Source: Elstera cyanobacteriorum
GTDB taxonomy: Bacteria; Pseudomonadota; Alphaproteobacteria; Elsterales; Elsteraceae
Assembly: GCF_002251735.1 (NCBI RefSeq)
Contig: NZ_NOXS01000033.1
Coordinates: forward strand, 273,726 to 337,725
Length of the DNA stretch: 64,000 nt
Direction: 5' to 3'
Shown here: positions 34,900-44,003 of the stretch, in pieces
Numbering within the stretch: the stretch's first letter is position 1
How the letters are laid out: each line of letters starts with the position of its first letter
Program-made: the position numbers and the translations under genes
Notes under the pieces: generated by a model
Seen by the model: the letters and a program-made list of their open reading frames with translations, nothing else
What the model was told of the DNA's origin: nothing
Database searches by the model: none

Positions 34900-36518
34900 A
34901 GCCCGGCCTGGATGATGCTTTCCAGCGCCAGGGCGCGGGCAGTATCCTCTAGCCCCGCATAGCGCAGGGCGGCGGTGAGGGCGTTGAGGCGCAGCGCCTC
35001 CCCCGGTTTTGGGGTATTGCCGTCCGACAAGATCAGGCTGAGGGCCGCGACCTCGCCGACCCGGCCCGCTAAGGCCGCGGCCCGTAGCCGTAGCCAGCCC
35101 GCCGCATCGGCAAAACTCTCGCCCGTGCGATGGGTGGGCGCGGCGAGGAAATCCCAGGCATAGGGCGGCAGCGGTTCTTCCAGTCCATCGAAGGCGGCGA
35201 AGACGAGGCTCATCAGCGCCGGGTCGGGCGCGGGCGGGGTTTCCGCCCAATCTTGCAACAAGGGGGTATCGAGCAGCGCCGCTTCCTCGCCAAACGCCAG
35301 GCGGGCGAGAATGGCAAGGCGGGGCAGATCGGCGCGGGCGCCCGCGTCTTTTTCGGCAGCCCGGCGCAGCAACGACACCCACGGCGCGGCCAGCCGGGGC
35401 GTATCGCCCAGCAGTAGGGCGCGGGTGATGATCGAGGCCTGCGGCACCGCCCCCGGCAGGACCGGCAGGGCGCGCAGCAGCGGCGCATAGAGTTTGGCGG
35501 CCAGCGGCAGCAGGCCCGCGCGTTGGGCGCTCATCAACGCATCAGCGAGAGCGACGACTTGCTGCGGCGGCTGCGTGGCCCTCAGCAGCGCAACATGGGC
35601 GGCGGCGCGGTCTTGCCCGGCCCCGACCTCCCGATACAGTCGGTCGAGCACGGCGAGCGGCAGGGCACCGCGCAGCGCGGCGGCTTCGGCGACGGGCAAC
35701 CGCTGGGCGGCGGGAACGGTTGGCGCGTCGGCCAGCAGGGCAAAGCCCGCCCCCATCCCGTCCAATGTTTCGGCCTTGGGCGGGATCAGCCCATAGGTGC
35801 GCAGCACCACGGCAGACGGAACGGAAATCGGCTGCCCCTCCGGCCACGGCAGATCGGCCAGCGATTTGGTGCTGCCCAACCGTTCGGCCAGCATCGACAG
35901 CAAGGGGTTGAGCGCGGTCTGGTCGCGCGTTTGTTTCAGCAGCGCTGCCGCCTCTTTCGCTTGATCGCGGATCAGCAGGCAGGCGATACGCACCCCCAGC
36001 CAGAACCCATCGTCCGGCCCCTGGCGTTGGTCCTGGCGGGCACAGGCGTCTTCCGGCTGGCCGGACGTGAAGCTGCGCAAGACCTGCGCGCGGATCAGAT
36101 CTTCCTGGGTCAAGCGCCGCGACGGCACGCGCGCCAGGATGGCATCGACCGCCGGCCCGTCGCCCCATTGGGCGAGCGCGATCAACCTTGCGCCCAGCAG
36201 GGCGCCCGCATCGCTGGGCTGGATCGGCGGGCCGGGCGGCAGATCGGCTTCGACCGTCATCAACCGCCGCGCCAACGACCGGAGCGGCACCGACGGAATA
36301 TCGCGCGGCAGCCGTTGCAGAAACTGCGCCAGCGTTTGGCGGCTGGTATCCTGCCACAGATCGGGCGGCAGGGGCGGCGGCGCGGTCGGGTCGGTGACCG
36401 GCGGCAGCCCCAAAGCATCAAGATCGGCAGGCGGTAGACTGGCCCCTTGGGCGGCGCCGGTCAGCAGAACCAGCAGCAGGGCCGCCGTTCGGGACCGGCT
36501 ATTTTGCCAGTTTTTCAT
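34896..36518 (-). CDS. Exported alpha-helical repeat protein of unknown function
   Basis: The 540-residue product has a signal peptide ([19 protein letters not shown]), a proline-rich linker ([15 protein letters not shown]) and a long all-helical body. That body has repeats such as [20 protein letters not shown] and [20 protein letters not shown], resembling TPR/HEAT-type solenoids. It overlaps the 46-residue membrane-protein gene by 20 bases and xerD by 4 bases, so all three are translationally coupled. A periplasmic or membrane-associated scaffold is inferred. I do not recognise the family. Confidence 0.82.
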   Translation of the reverse strand: MKNWQNSRSRTAALLLVLLTGAAQGASLPPADLDALGLPPVTDPTAPPPLPPDLWQDTSRQTLAQFLQRLPRDIPSVPLRSLARRLMTVEADLPPGPPIQPSDAGALLGARLIALAQWGDGPAVDAILARVPSRRLTQEDLIRAQVLRSFTSGQPEDACARQDQRQGPDDGFWLGVRIACLLIRDQAKEAAALLKQTRDQTALNPLLSMLAERLGSTKSLADLPWPEGQPISVPSAVVLRTYGLIPPKAETLDGMGAGFALLADAPTVPAAQRLPVAEAAALRGALPLAVLDRLYREVGAGQDRAAAHVALLRATQPPQQVVALADALMSAQRAGLLPLAAKLYAPLLRALPVLPGAVPQASIITRALLLGDTPRLAAPWVSLLRRAAEKDAGARADLPRLAILARLAFGEEAALLDTPLLQDWAETPPAPDPALMSLVFAAFDGLEEPLPPYAWDFLAAPTHRTGESFADAAGWLRLRAAALAGRVGEVAALSLILSDGNTPKPGEALRLNALTAALRYAGLEDTARALALESIIQAGL

Positions 36519-36639
36519 TCGGGATTTGTTTTTCGATCGGGGTTTTCGGGGCCGGGATCGAAACCGTTGCGAAGAGAACGAAGGCGCCTACCAAGGCCAG
36601 GGCCAGAATTCCGCCGACGATCATTCCCAAACGCGCCAT
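36499..36639 (-). CDS. 46-residue single-span membrane protein
   Basis: This small gene is too short for most ORF cut-offs. ATG at 36639 is preceded by GGAGGAG at ideal spacing. The product begins MARLGMIVGGILALALVGAF and continues with VLFATVSIPAPKTPIEKQIP, ending NEKLAK. It has one membrane helix followed by a short proline/lysine-rich periplasmic or cytoplasmic tail. Its last 20 bases overlap the start of the exported helical-repeat gene, so the two look coupled. The good ribosome site, hydrophobic pattern and overlap argue that it is real; function unknown. Confidence 0.75.
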   Translation of the reverse strand: MARLGMIVGGILALALVGAFVLFATVSIPAPKTPIEKQIPNEKLAK

Positions 36640-36815
36640 TCTCACTCCTCCATCCCTGCGGGGGCGGGTTTTCCTGTTGGAAAATTACTCCGTCCTCCGT
36701 AGGTCTTACCGGCGCTGACGGCCGGTCTTTCCTGTGATGCGGGCTTGTTCGCCCGCAGTCTCCCGCGCATAGTGGGGCAACCACTGAATTCTCGCAATGC
36801 GAAGACGTTTTTTTG

Positions 36816-37409
36816 ATGGCCCGTTCGACCGATCCTGACTCCGCCTCCGCCCGCCAGGGCCGATTTGTGCCAGCGCGCACGGTCGTTCTAGTCGGATTAA
36901 TGGGATCGGGCAAATCTTCGGTGGGGCGCCGCTTGGCCCAACGGCTGGCATTGCCGTTCCGCGATGCGGATATCGAGATCGAACAGGCGGCGGGCCAGAC
37001 AATCCCAGAGATTTTCGCGACCCACGGCGAAGCGCATTTCCGCGATGGCGAGCGCCGGGTGATCGCCCGCCTGCTGGAGGAGCCGGTGCATGTGCTGGCG
37101 ACCGGCGGCGGCGCCTTTATGGATGCCCGCACGCGGGACGCGATTACGGCGCGGGGCATTTCGATCTGGCTGCGCGTTGATCTCGATGAATTGGTTCGCC
37201 GCACCGCCCGCCGCAATCACCGCCCGCTGCTGAACCAGGGCGACCCGCGCCAAATCCTGGCCGGGTTGATGGAACAGCGCTACCCCGTCTATGCCGATGC
37301 CGATATTACGGTTGATGGCGGCGCGGGTGACGTCGAAGAGATGACGGAGCGCGTGTTGAAAGCCCTGACCGCCTATTGCCAGTCCCAGTTTCCCGCGCCG
37401 AGCGAGTAG
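36816..37409 (+). CDS. aroK: Shikimate kinase
   Basis: The 197-residue kinase has Walker A in VGLMGSGKSSVGRRLA, the shikimate-binding DADIEIE and the GGGAF loop (LATGGGAFMD). It also has the lid arginine region RRNHRPLL and the adenine loop QRYPVYADAD. It phosphorylates shikimate in chorismate synthesis. A TTG one codon upstream is possible, but ATG at 36816 is preferred. aroB follows after 4 bases, the classical aroKB pair. Confidence 0.96.
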   Translation: MARSTDPDSASARQGRFVPARTVVLVGLMGSGKSSVGRRLAQRLALPFRDADIEIEQAAGQTIPEIFATHGEAHFRDGERRVIARLLEEPVHVLATGGGAFMDARTRDAITARGISIWLRVDLDELVRRTARRNHRPLLNQGDPRQILAGLMEQRYPVYADADITVDGGAGDVEEMTERVLKALTAYCQSQFPAPSE

Positions 37410-37413
37410 AACC

Positions 37414-38547
37414 ATGTCCGTCGATACGCTAACTGCTGCCGATCCTATCCGCCTTGAAGTTGCCTTGGGCGAGCGCGCTTATCCTATCCTGATCGGCGCG
37501 GGGCTGCTGGAGCGGGCGGGGGAATGGATCGCGCCGTTGCTAAAGGGCCGCCGCCGGGTCGTTGTCATTACCGATACGAACGTCGGGCCGCTGCATCTGC
37601 CGCGCCTGACCGCCGGGTTGGCAGCGGCGGGGGTTAGCGTCGATACCGTCACGGTTCCGGCGGGGGAAGGCTCGAAAAGTTGGGCAGGGATCGCCGATCT
37701 CGTTGATCGGCTGCTGGACCTGCGCGTTGATCGCGGCACACTGTTACTGGCGCTGGGCGGCGGGGTGATCGGCGATTTGGTCGGCTTTGCCGCCGCTATC
37801 ACTATGCGCGGTGTCGATTTCGTGCAAATCCCGACGACGCTGCTGGCCCAGGTCGATAGTTCGGTCGGCGGTAAGACCGGGATCAATACCAAAGCGGGGA
37901 AAAACCTCGTCGGCAGTTTCCATCAGCCGCGCTTGGTGCTGGCCGATATGGATTGTATCGCCACCCTACCGCCGCGCCAACTGCGCGCAGGCTATGCCGA
38001 GATCGTGAAACATACCGTGCTGGGCGATGCGGCGATGTTCGCCTGGCTGGAAGCGGGCGGCGGCGCGGCGCTGCTGGCGGGGGATCGCGCAGCGCTGGCG
38101 AAAGCCGTGCGCCATTCCTGCGAAACCAAGGCCACCATTGTGGCTGCCGACGAGCGCGAGGGCGGGCAGCGCGCCCTGCTCAATCTCGGTCATACCTTCG
38201 GTCATGCGCTAGAAGCCGAAACTGGCTTTTCCGATACGCTGCTGCACGGCGAGGCGGTGGCTATCGGCATGGTGCAGGCGCTCGATCTATCGGTGCGGCT
38301 CGGCCTGTGCCCGGCGGCGGATAAGGCCCGGTTGGTGGCGCATCTTGTCGCCTGCGGCTTGCCGGTCGATCAACAAGCCTGCGGCGGCCCCTTCGACCCG
38401 GCAACGCTCGTCGCCCATATGCGCCTCGATAAAAAGGCCAAGGCGGGCGAGCTGACCTTCGTACTCTGCACCGGCCTCGGCTCGGCCATCGTGCGCGATG
38501 GGGTGCCGGAAAGCGACGTGCTGCCGGTACTGAGCGAGGCGCATTAA
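37414..38547 (+). CDS. aroB: 3-dehydroquinate synthase
   Basis: This 377-residue enzyme converts DAHP to 3-dehydroquinate with NAD+ and a divalent metal. The NAD/metal motifs are visible: LALGGGVIGDLVGFAAAITM, PTTLLAQVDSSVGGKTGINT and GKNLVGSFHQPRLVL. The metal-ligand stretch LNLGHTFGHALEAE and the HGEAVAIGM block follow. It is cotranscribed with aroK. The gene's end is followed by a 98-base leader of the CBS gene with possible RNA structure. Confidence 0.97.
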   Translation: MSVDTLTAADPIRLEVALGERAYPILIGAGLLERAGEWIAPLLKGRRRVVVITDTNVGPLHLPRLTAGLAAAGVSVDTVTVPAGEGSKSWAGIADLVDRLLDLRVDRGTLLLALGGGVIGDLVGFAAAITMRGVDFVQIPTTLLAQVDSSVGGKTGINTKAGKNLVGSFHQPRLVLADMDCIATLPPRQLRAGYAEIVKHTVLGDAAMFAWLEAGGGAALLAGDRAALAKAVRHSCETKATIVAADEREGGQRALLNLGHTFGHALEAETGFSDTLLHGEAVAIGMVQALDLSVRLGLCPAADKARLVAHLVACGLPVDQQACGGPFDPATLVAHMRLDKKAKAGELTFVLCTGLGSAIVRDGVPESDVLPVLSEAH

Positions 38548-38560
38548 GAAAATGGTAACA

Positions 38561-38608
38561 CTCTCCTCTTGAATTGGACTCCTATTCAACGCAAGTTGAT
38601 AGGGAGAG
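38561..38608 (+). other. nested inverted repeats in the CBS-gene leader
   Basis: CTCTCC (38561-38566) can pair with GGAGAG (38603-38608), and inside it TTGAAT (38569-38574) with ATTCAA (38584-38589). The structure lies between the aroB stop and the Shine-Dalgarno sequence of the CBS-domain gene. It could be a 3'-end structure or an operator; I cannot tell which. Confidence 0.35.
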
Positions 38609-38645
38609 CGGGGACAACCCGCCCCATTTTAGGAGGAGAGAGATC

Positions 38646-39092
38646 ATGAAGCGCACCCTCGTTCCGGGGATCGTAAGCGAAACCCAGGCCTTCGCGCCGC
38701 TCAGCCCCCAGCAAAGCGTTCAGGAAGCCGCCGAAATGATGGCTGACCGCCGGATTGGCGCGGCGATGGTCGTGGAGCAAGGGCGGTTGGTCGGGATTTT
38801 TTCCGAACGCGACCTTCTATCCCGCGTCGTCGCCCAAGGGCGCAACCCGGTGACCACCAAAGTGGCCGACGTAATGACGCTCGACCCGCATACGTTGCCG
38901 CCCGACGCTAGCCCGCGCGAAGCCTTGACCATTATGGAAAAGGGCAAATTCCGTCATCTCCCCATCGTCGATGGCGATGATATTGTCGCGATCATCTCGA
39001 TCCGCGATCTGTTTGCGGCGGTGAATGCCGAACTGACCAAGGATCTGGAACAGCGCGATACGCTGCTCTTCGGTGCAGGCTACGGCGGTTAA
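38646..39092 (+). CDS. Two-CBS-domain protein
   Basis: The 148-residue protein is a bare Bateman module: the first CBS repeat runs around VQEAAEMMADRRIGAAMVVE and GRLVGIFSERDLLSRVVAQG. The second runs around DVMTLDPHTLPPDASPREAL and FRHLPIVDGDDIVAIISIRD. Such proteins bind AMP, ATP or related ligands and usually act on other proteins. AGGAGGAGAG precedes the ATG at 38646. It overlaps the convergent binding-protein gene by four bases. The partner is unknown. Confidence 0.93.
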   Translation: MKRTLVPGIVSETQAFAPLSPQQSVQEAAEMMADRRIGAAMVVEQGRLVGIFSERDLLSRVVAQGRNPVTTKVADVMTLDPHTLPPDASPREALTIMEKGKFRHLPIVDGDDIVAIISIRDLFAAVNAELTKDLEQRDTLLFGAGYGG

Positions 39093-39799
39093 CGCGGCCC
39101 CGGCATCCCGAAGCGGGCGGCGATAGCCCGATGCTCGGGTGAGCCGATAAATCCGGCCAGCGCCGCATCAATCGCCGTTTGCAGCCTAGCGGCCGATTGA
39201 GCGACGGCGAAACCGCCCGCTTCCGCCGGTTTTTCCTCTGGGGGAACCGGGACGATTGCAAGATCGGGCGCCGGATGCTGGGCGAGATGACCGGCATGGG
39301 CTAAGGCAACGCTGGCATAGGCGTCGGCATGGCCTTGGGCGACGGCCTCGGCTGCGGCGGCATAGGTCGGGAAAACTTCGATCCGCGCCGCCGGGATGCC
39401 GAGCGCCAGGGCGGTGCGGTGTTGCACCTGATCGCGGACAACGGCGAGGCGTAGGTCGGTCGCCGCGGCCAGCGCGCGATAGCCGGTGATCGCCGCTGCC
39501 TGCGCCCGCCGCACCAGCAGCCCATCGGTCAGCGCCCAGATTGGCTGACTGAACCGCACCCGTTGCTGCCGTTCGGGGGTGATAAACAGGCCCGTCACGA
39601 TATCCCAGCGGTTTTGCGCTAGCCCCTCCAGCAAATCGGCAAATTCCGCTTCGATGAACGCGATCTGGGGGATGCCGAGGCGCGGCAGCAGGGCGCGGGC
39701 GATCTCCACGTCGTGACCGGTCACCGTGCCATCCGCCGTTCGGTAGCAAAAGGGCGGTTCGATGAGATACGCGAAACGCAGGGTTTGGGGCAAAGACAT
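39089..39799 (-). CDS. Family 3 solute-binding-like protein without a signal peptide
   Basis: The 236 residues match the amino-acid-binding fold: LRFAYLIEPPFCYRTADGTV, GHDVEIARALLPRLG, RWDIVTGLFITPERQQRVRF and SQPIWALTDGLLVR. The protein starts directly at the first strand (MSLPQTLRFAYL) with no hydrophobic leader. It may therefore stay in the cytoplasm, or a start has been missed. No transporter genes flank it. It is divergent from the methyltransferase gene. Confidence 0.82.
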   Translation of the reverse strand: MSLPQTLRFAYLIEPPFCYRTADGTVTGHDVEIARALLPRLGIPQIAFIEAEFADLLEGLAQNRWDIVTGLFITPERQQRVRFSQPIWALTDGLLVRRAQAAAITGYRALAAATDLRLAVVRDQVQHRTALALGIPAARIEVFPTYAAAAEAVAQGHADAYASVALAHAGHLAQHPAPDLAIVPVPPEEKPAEAGGFAVAQSAARLQTAIDAALAGFIGSPEHRAIAARFGMPGPR

Positions 39800-39859
39800 C
39801 GGCGGTTCCGGGAGGCGAGGGGATGCGGCGGGGCGCCGTTTCGGGTAAGCTTAGCCCCC

Positions 39860-40627
39860 ATGTATGATGACGTCATCGACCTTCGCGATTTCTATGCCAG
39901 CCGCTTGGGGCAGGCGACCCGCCGGATCATCGGGCGGCGCATTCAAGAGTTTTGGCCGGAGGCGGAGGGGCTTAGCGTCCTCGGCCTTGGGTTCGCAACG
40001 CCGTACCTGCGCAATTATCGCGACGATACGGGCCGCACGATTGCCCTGATGCCCGCCGCGCAGGGGGTGATGCGCTGGCCGCCGGATGGGCCGAACCGGG
40101 TGGCGCTGGCCGATGAAGATGATCTACCGCTGCCGGATGAATCGGTGGATCGGGTGTTGCTGGTGCATGCCCTCGAACGCACCGAACAATTGCGCCCGAT
40201 GCTGCGGGAAATCTGGCGGGTGATGAGCGGCAGCGGGCGATTGCTGATCATCGTCCCCAACCGGCGCGGCATCTGGGCGCGGCTGGAACGCACACCCTTC
40301 GGCGCGGGGTCGCCCTATTCGCCGGGGCAAGTGTCGCGCCTGCTGCGCGATAATCTGTTTACCCCGACGCGCCATAGCCTCGCCCTGTCGCTGCCGCCGT
40401 CGAACAGCCGGATGATGCTGCGCCTCGCCCCGGCGTTCGAAGCCTTCGGCCAGCGCTGGTTTCCCAGTTTTTCGGGCGTGATTCTAGTCGAAGCCTCCAA
40501 ACAGCTTTACGCCATCCCGCCGCTGCGCCGGGCGCCGAAGCGGCGCGGCGCGCTTTTGCCCGTCTTTCCGCAGATTGCCCCGCAACGGCGGGAGGAAGAG
40601 GATGCGGAAAAGCCTGGACCTATTTAG
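39860..40627 (+). CDS. SAM-dependent methyltransferase, class I-like
   Basis: From ATG 39860 the 255-residue protein has a Rossmann-type core with weak SAM motif VLGLGFATPYLRNY and acidic LADEDDLPLPDESVDRVLLV, then EIWRVMSGSGRLLIIVPNRR. It resembles the small methyltransferases often found beside gloB in alphaproteobacteria. The substrate is unknown. The C-terminal tail is basic and proline-rich (PLRRAPKRRGALLP), which could bind nucleic acid or membrane. It is 49 bases ahead of phhA on the same strand. Confidence 0.85.
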   Translation: MYDDVIDLRDFYASRLGQATRRIIGRRIQEFWPEAEGLSVLGLGFATPYLRNYRDDTGRTIALMPAAQGVMRWPPDGPNRVALADEDDLPLPDESVDRVLLVHALERTEQLRPMLREIWRVMSGSGRLLIIVPNRRGIWARLERTPFGAGSPYSPGQVSRLLRDNLFTPTRHSLALSLPPSNSRMMLRLAPAFEAFGQRWFPSFSGVILVEASKQLYAIPPLRRAPKRRGALLPVFPQIAPQRREEEDAEKPGPI

Positions 40628-40676
40628 TTTCTGATGTAACTATCCGTCCAAAGCCCGAGTTTTGGGAGGAACCATC

Positions 40677-41549
40677 ATGCAAACCCAGCCGGAGGGCGGC
40701 TTTACCGCCCCCAATCCCCACCGCCCCGCCGAAACGGCGGCGGATTTTACCATCACCCAGGCCTGGGATGCCTACACGCCGGAGGAACACGATCGCTGGC
40801 GGCGGCTGTTCGAGCGGCAGGCAGAGATTTTGAAAGACCGCGCCGCGCCGGAGTTTCTGGCCGGGCTCGACGCGCTCGCCATCGCCGCCGACGGTATCCC
40901 CGATTTCCGTCGCCTGAACGACGAACTCTCCCGCCGCACCGGCTGGCAGATCGTCGCCGTGCCGGGATTGGTGCCAGAGGCGATCTTTTTCGATCACCTC
41001 GCCCATAAACGCTTCCCCTCCACCTGCTTTATCCGGCGCGAAGATCAGTTCGATTACATTCAAGAACCGGATGTGTTCCACGATGTCTTCGGCCATGTGC
41101 CGCTGCTGTCGAACCCGGTGTTCGCCGACTATATGCAGGCCTATGGCGAGGGCGGCCTCAAGGCCCTGCGCCTCGGCACCCTCGACCAATTGGCGCGGCT
41201 CTATTGGTATACGGTGGAATTCGGCCTGATCCAGACGCCGCAGGGGCTGCGCATCTATGGCGCCGGGATCGTCTCCTCCGAAGGGGAAAGCCGCTTTTCC
41301 CTGGAAAGCGCCGAGCCGAACCGCCTGGGCTTCGACGTGCGCCGCCTGCTGCGCACCCGCTACCGCATCGATGATTTCCAGGAAACCTACTTCGTCATCG
41401 ACAGCTACCGGCAATTATTCGATGCAACCCTGCCGGATTTCACGCCGCACTATGAGGCGCTGAAAACCTTACCGGAGCTAGAGCCGGGTACGGTGCTGGC
41501 GAGTGATCGGGTCTTTACGCGCGGCACTGGGCGGGTGAAGCGGCATTAG
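40677..41549 (+). CDS. phhA: Phenylalanine 4-monooxygenase
   Basis: The 290-residue bacterial-type phenylalanine hydroxylase has the non-heme iron ligands His135 and His140 (VFHDVFGHVPLL) and Glu181 (YWYTVEFGLI), and the pterin-site stretch VPGLVPEAIFFDHLAHKRFP. It converts phenylalanine to tyrosine using tetrahydropterin. The start at 40677 has GGGAGGA upstream. No phhB (pterin dehydratase) or Lrp/PhhR regulator is adjacent. It overlaps the convergent hydrolase by four bases. Confidence 0.96.
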   Translation: MQTQPEGGFTAPNPHRPAETAADFTITQAWDAYTPEEHDRWRRLFERQAEILKDRAAPEFLAGLDALAIAADGIPDFRRLNDELSRRTGWQIVAVPGLVPEAIFFDHLAHKRFPSTCFIRREDQFDYIQEPDVFHDVFGHVPLLSNPVFADYMQAYGEGGLKALRLGTLDQLARLYWYTVEFGLIQTPQGLRIYGAGIVSSEGESRFSLESAEPNRLGFDVRRLLRTRYRIDDFQETYFVIDSYRQLFDATLPDFTPHYEALKTLPELEPGTVLASDRVFTRGTGRVKRH

Positions 41550-42346
41550 GGTTTGAACGCGACCTCCCCCGCCACTAATCGCACCAGCCCGGCCAAGATC
41601 GTGCCCGGCTGGTCGCGGTGGGGGGAGTGGCCGACGCCGGGGAGCATCAGGGCTTCGGCGGGGCCAGCGGTGCCCTCGACGATTGCCGCCACTTGGCGGG
41701 GCGTACCGTATTCGTCGTCTTCGCCCTGTACGACCAGCAGCGGCGCGCGGATGGCGGGCAGCAGCGCGGTGATGTCCCAGTCGTGGAACTCCGGCGCCAG
41801 CCACGTTCGGCACCAGCCCCAAAAGGCGCCATCGACATTCTCGCCGTGCAGGCGCTTCAGGCGGGCGCGCAGGTCGCCGTCGAGGAAGGCTTGTTCGGCG
41901 GCGCGGATGCCGGCCCGGCTCATGTCCTCGTTAAACACATGGGCGGCCAGCGTCATCGCGCCCGCCACCCGCTCCGGCGCGAGGGCCGCCGCGATCAGGG
42001 CAATCGTACCGCCATCGGAATGGCCGAACAGGGTGACGCGCGGCAGGCCGAGGGCGTTGAGCAGCGGCAATAGGAAGGCTTCCACCTCCCGCGTATGATA
42101 ATCCGGCTGGCGCGGCAGGGTGACGGGGCTGGAGTTGCCGTAGCCCTCGCGGGAATAGACCAGCACGCCACAGCCGGTGGCGTCGCGGATTTTCTCCGGC
42201 AGGTCGCGCCAGATGGCGATACAGCCAAGCCCCTCGTGCAGCATCACGATGGGCGGCGCCTCTGGCCGATGGGACGCGGGCAACCAGCGATATTCCAGCC
42301 GCGCGCCGGATAGGGCGATGACGCCTTCGGTTGCCGCGTCAAGCAT
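41546..42346 (-). CDS. Alpha/beta hydrolase
   Basis: The 266-residue protein has the alpha/beta-hydrolase oxyanion motif HEGLGCIAIWRDLP, the nucleophile elbow GHSDGG, an acid in VVQGEDDEYGTP and the final histidine in PGVGHSPHRDQPG. All triad positions are present. The substrate is unknown; the subfamily looks like small esterases/thioesterases. It overlaps nudC by eight bases and is cotranscribed with it. Confidence 0.9.
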   Translation of the reverse strand: MLDAATEGVIALSGARLEYRWLPASHRPEAPPIVMLHEGLGCIAIWRDLPEKIRDATGCGVLVYSREGYGNSSPVTLPRQPDYHTREVEAFLLPLLNALGLPRVTLFGHSDGGTIALIAAALAPERVAGAMTLAAHVFNEDMSRAGIRAAEQAFLDGDLRARLKRLHGENVDGAFWGWCRTWLAPEFHDWDITALLPAIRAPLLVVQGEDDEYGTPRQVAAIVEGTAGPAEALMLPGVGHSPHRDQPGTILAGLVRLVAGEVAFKP

Positions 42347-43235
42347 CGGCCAGCCACTCTTCGATCAGGCGGCGGGCGATGGAATCGGGGCGCGGCGCCA
42401 CATGCTGGGCAATCGCAGGATCGCGCAATTCCGATAGGGTGAACCAGCGCGCGCTTTCGATTTCCGTGGGGTCCACGGTAATCTCGGTGGTCAGTGCTTC
42501 CGCCCGGAACCCAACCATCAGGGAGGAGGGGAAGGGCCAGGGCTGGGAAGCACGGTAGCTGACGGCGCCGACGCGCACGCCCACCTCCTCCCAAACTTCG
42601 CGGCGCACGGCTTCCTCCAGGCTTTCGCCGGGTTCGACAAAACCGGCAAGGGTGGACATCATGCCCGGCTGCCACATCGCTTGCCGCCCCAGCAAGGCGC
42701 GCGGCTCCGGCCCGGTTTCATCGATCACCAGCATGATGACGGCGGGGTCGGTGCGCGGGAAATGCGGCGTGCCGCACTCCGGGTTCGTGCAGCGGCGGAC
42801 ATGCCCGCCTTCCGCCGAGAGGGTGGGGGCGCCGCAGACTCCGCAGAAGCGCGTGCGCTGGTGCCAGTAGGCCATGCCGCGCCCATAGGCGAGGGTGGCG
42901 GCCAAATCTTCGGCCAACCCCGGCCCATAGCGGCGCAGATCGGCCCATTCGGCCCCATGCTGCTCGGCAAAGTTGGTGGCCTGCGCCTCGTCCCAGTCGG
43001 TGAGGTCGAGCGCGAAAATCTGCACGCTGTCGTGCCGCCCCAGCAGCACCGTCGGGGCGCGGTCGAACTGGTCGAAACTGACCGCCTGCCCCCCGGCAAA
43101 AAGGCTTTTGCCCTGCCAATAGAGATGCCAGCGGGCGCGGGCCGTGCGCCAACCATCGCCAGAAAAACCATCGAACGCCTTGCGGTCCAGCGGGTCGCGG
43201 ATCAGGCCGGAATGGCTATAAAACAGGGGCTTCAT
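42339..43235 (-). CDS. nudC: NAD(P)H pyrophosphatase / RNA decapping enzyme NudC
   Basis: From ATG 43235 ([20 protein letters not shown]) the 298-residue protein has the zinc ribbon FCGVCGAPT then [16 protein letters not shown] and the Nudix box [20 protein letters not shown]. The NudC-specific [20 protein letters not shown] precedes the box and [14 protein letters not shown] follows it. It hydrolyses NAD+/NADH to NMN and AMP and removes NAD caps from RNA. The extra upstream residues are not used because no ribosome site serves them. Confidence 0.95.
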   Translation of the reverse strand: MKPLFYSHSGLIRDPLDRKAFDGFSGDGWRTARARWHLYWQGKSLFAGGQAVSFDQFDRAPTVLLGRHDSVQIFALDLTDWDEAQATNFAEQHGAEWADLRRYGPGLAEDLAATLAYGRGMAYWHQRTRFCGVCGAPTLSAEGGHVRRCTNPECGTPHFPRTDPAVIMLVIDETGPEPRALLGRQAMWQPGMMSTLAGFVEPGESLEEAVRREVWEEVGVRVGAVSYRASQPWPFPSSLMVGFRAEALTTEITVDPTEIESARWFTLSELRDPAIAQHVAPRPDSIARRLIEEWLADA

Positions 43236-43346
43236 CGGCGTCTCTCGAAAATTCGGGCGCAGTGTGGCGCGATCCTGGCTGCGCCGCAACTGGGCAGCCT
43301 GAGCAACCCCCCTTGCGTTTCCCGCATCAACCGACGATATAGAGCC

Positions 43347-43447
43347 TCGGGAGGTTGGCCACGGGCGATGCCCTCGCCAACCCGGTCAGGTCCGGAAGGA
43401 AGCAGCCGTAACGAGTTTCGTGTCGGGTCGTGCCGCCAGCCTCCCAC
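43347..43447 (+). ncRNA. ffs: Bacterial small signal recognition particle RNA (4.5S)
   Basis: The hallmark apical loop is present: GGTCAGGTCCGGAAGGAAGC (43384-43403), followed by AGCCGTAACGAG. GGGAGG (43349-43354) at the 5' end pairs with CCTCCC (43440-43445) at the 3' end, closing the long hairpin. The RNA scaffolds Ffh for cotranslational membrane targeting. The ends are estimated from the stem and may be off by several bases. It sits 43 bases ahead of queF and is divergent from nudC. Confidence 0.93.
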
Positions 43448-43490
43448 CCGCTTGCCGCCAGCGCTGGGCGCTCTATATACTGCGGTCATC

Positions 43491-43949
43491 ATGACCAGCA
43501 AATATTCAGGCCTGACCCAACTAGGGCACGCGACGCAGCAGCCGCAGACCCCCGAAGACGCCATTCTGGAAGCCGTGCCGAACACGCAGGACGTGGATTA
43601 CGTCGTGCGCTTTGTCGCCCCGGAATTCACCTCGCTCTGCCCGCTGACCGGCCAACCAGACTTCGCCCATCTCGTCATCGACTATATCCCCGGCCCGTCG
43701 CTGGTGGAGAGCAAGTCGCTGAAACTCTTCCTTACGTCGTTCCGCAATCACGGGGCTTTCCACGAGGATTGCACGGTCGGCATCGCCCGCCGCCTGGTGG
43801 CGACGATCCAACCGAAATGGCTGCGCATCGGCGGCTATTGGTACCCGCGCGGCGGTATTCCGATTGACGTTTTCTACCAAACCGGCCCGGCGCCTGCTGG
43901 CGTTTGGGTGCCGGATCAGGCCGTGCCGTCCTATCGCGGGCGGGGGTAG
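43491..43949 (+). CDS. queF: NADPH-dependent 7-cyano-7-deazaguanine reductase
   Basis: The 152-residue unimodular QueF converts preQ0 to preQ1 in queuosine synthesis. The catalytic Cys50 ([13 protein letters not shown]) and Asp57 are present, as are the family motif [20 protein letters not shown] and the C-terminal GGIPIDVFY. The ATG at 43491 follows the SRP RNA; longer upstream readings run through that RNA and are rejected. No other que gene is adjacent, and no preQ1 riboswitch was recognised in the 43-base leader. Confidence 0.96.
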   Translation: MTSKYSGLTQLGHATQQPQTPEDAILEAVPNTQDVDYVVRFVAPEFTSLCPLTGQPDFAHLVIDYIPGPSLVESKSLKLFLTSFRNHGAFHEDCTVGIARRLVATIQPKWLRIGGYWYPRGGIPIDVFYQTGPAPAGVWVPDQAVPSYRGRG

Positions 43950-44003
43950 CTACAGTACTCTCCTCAAGATGTTTTAGGGGTATTTCATTTTGGGGAGAGT
44001 TTT

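Noticed and set aside
34900..35382. N-terminal extension of xerD
   Set aside because: The translation is out-of-frame shadow of the helical-repeat gene; the ATGA junction at 34899 marks the real start.
42681..43490. N-terminal extension of queF upstream through the SRP RNA
   Set aside because: The extension is antisense to nudC and crosses the 4.5S RNA. QueF homology begins at 43491.
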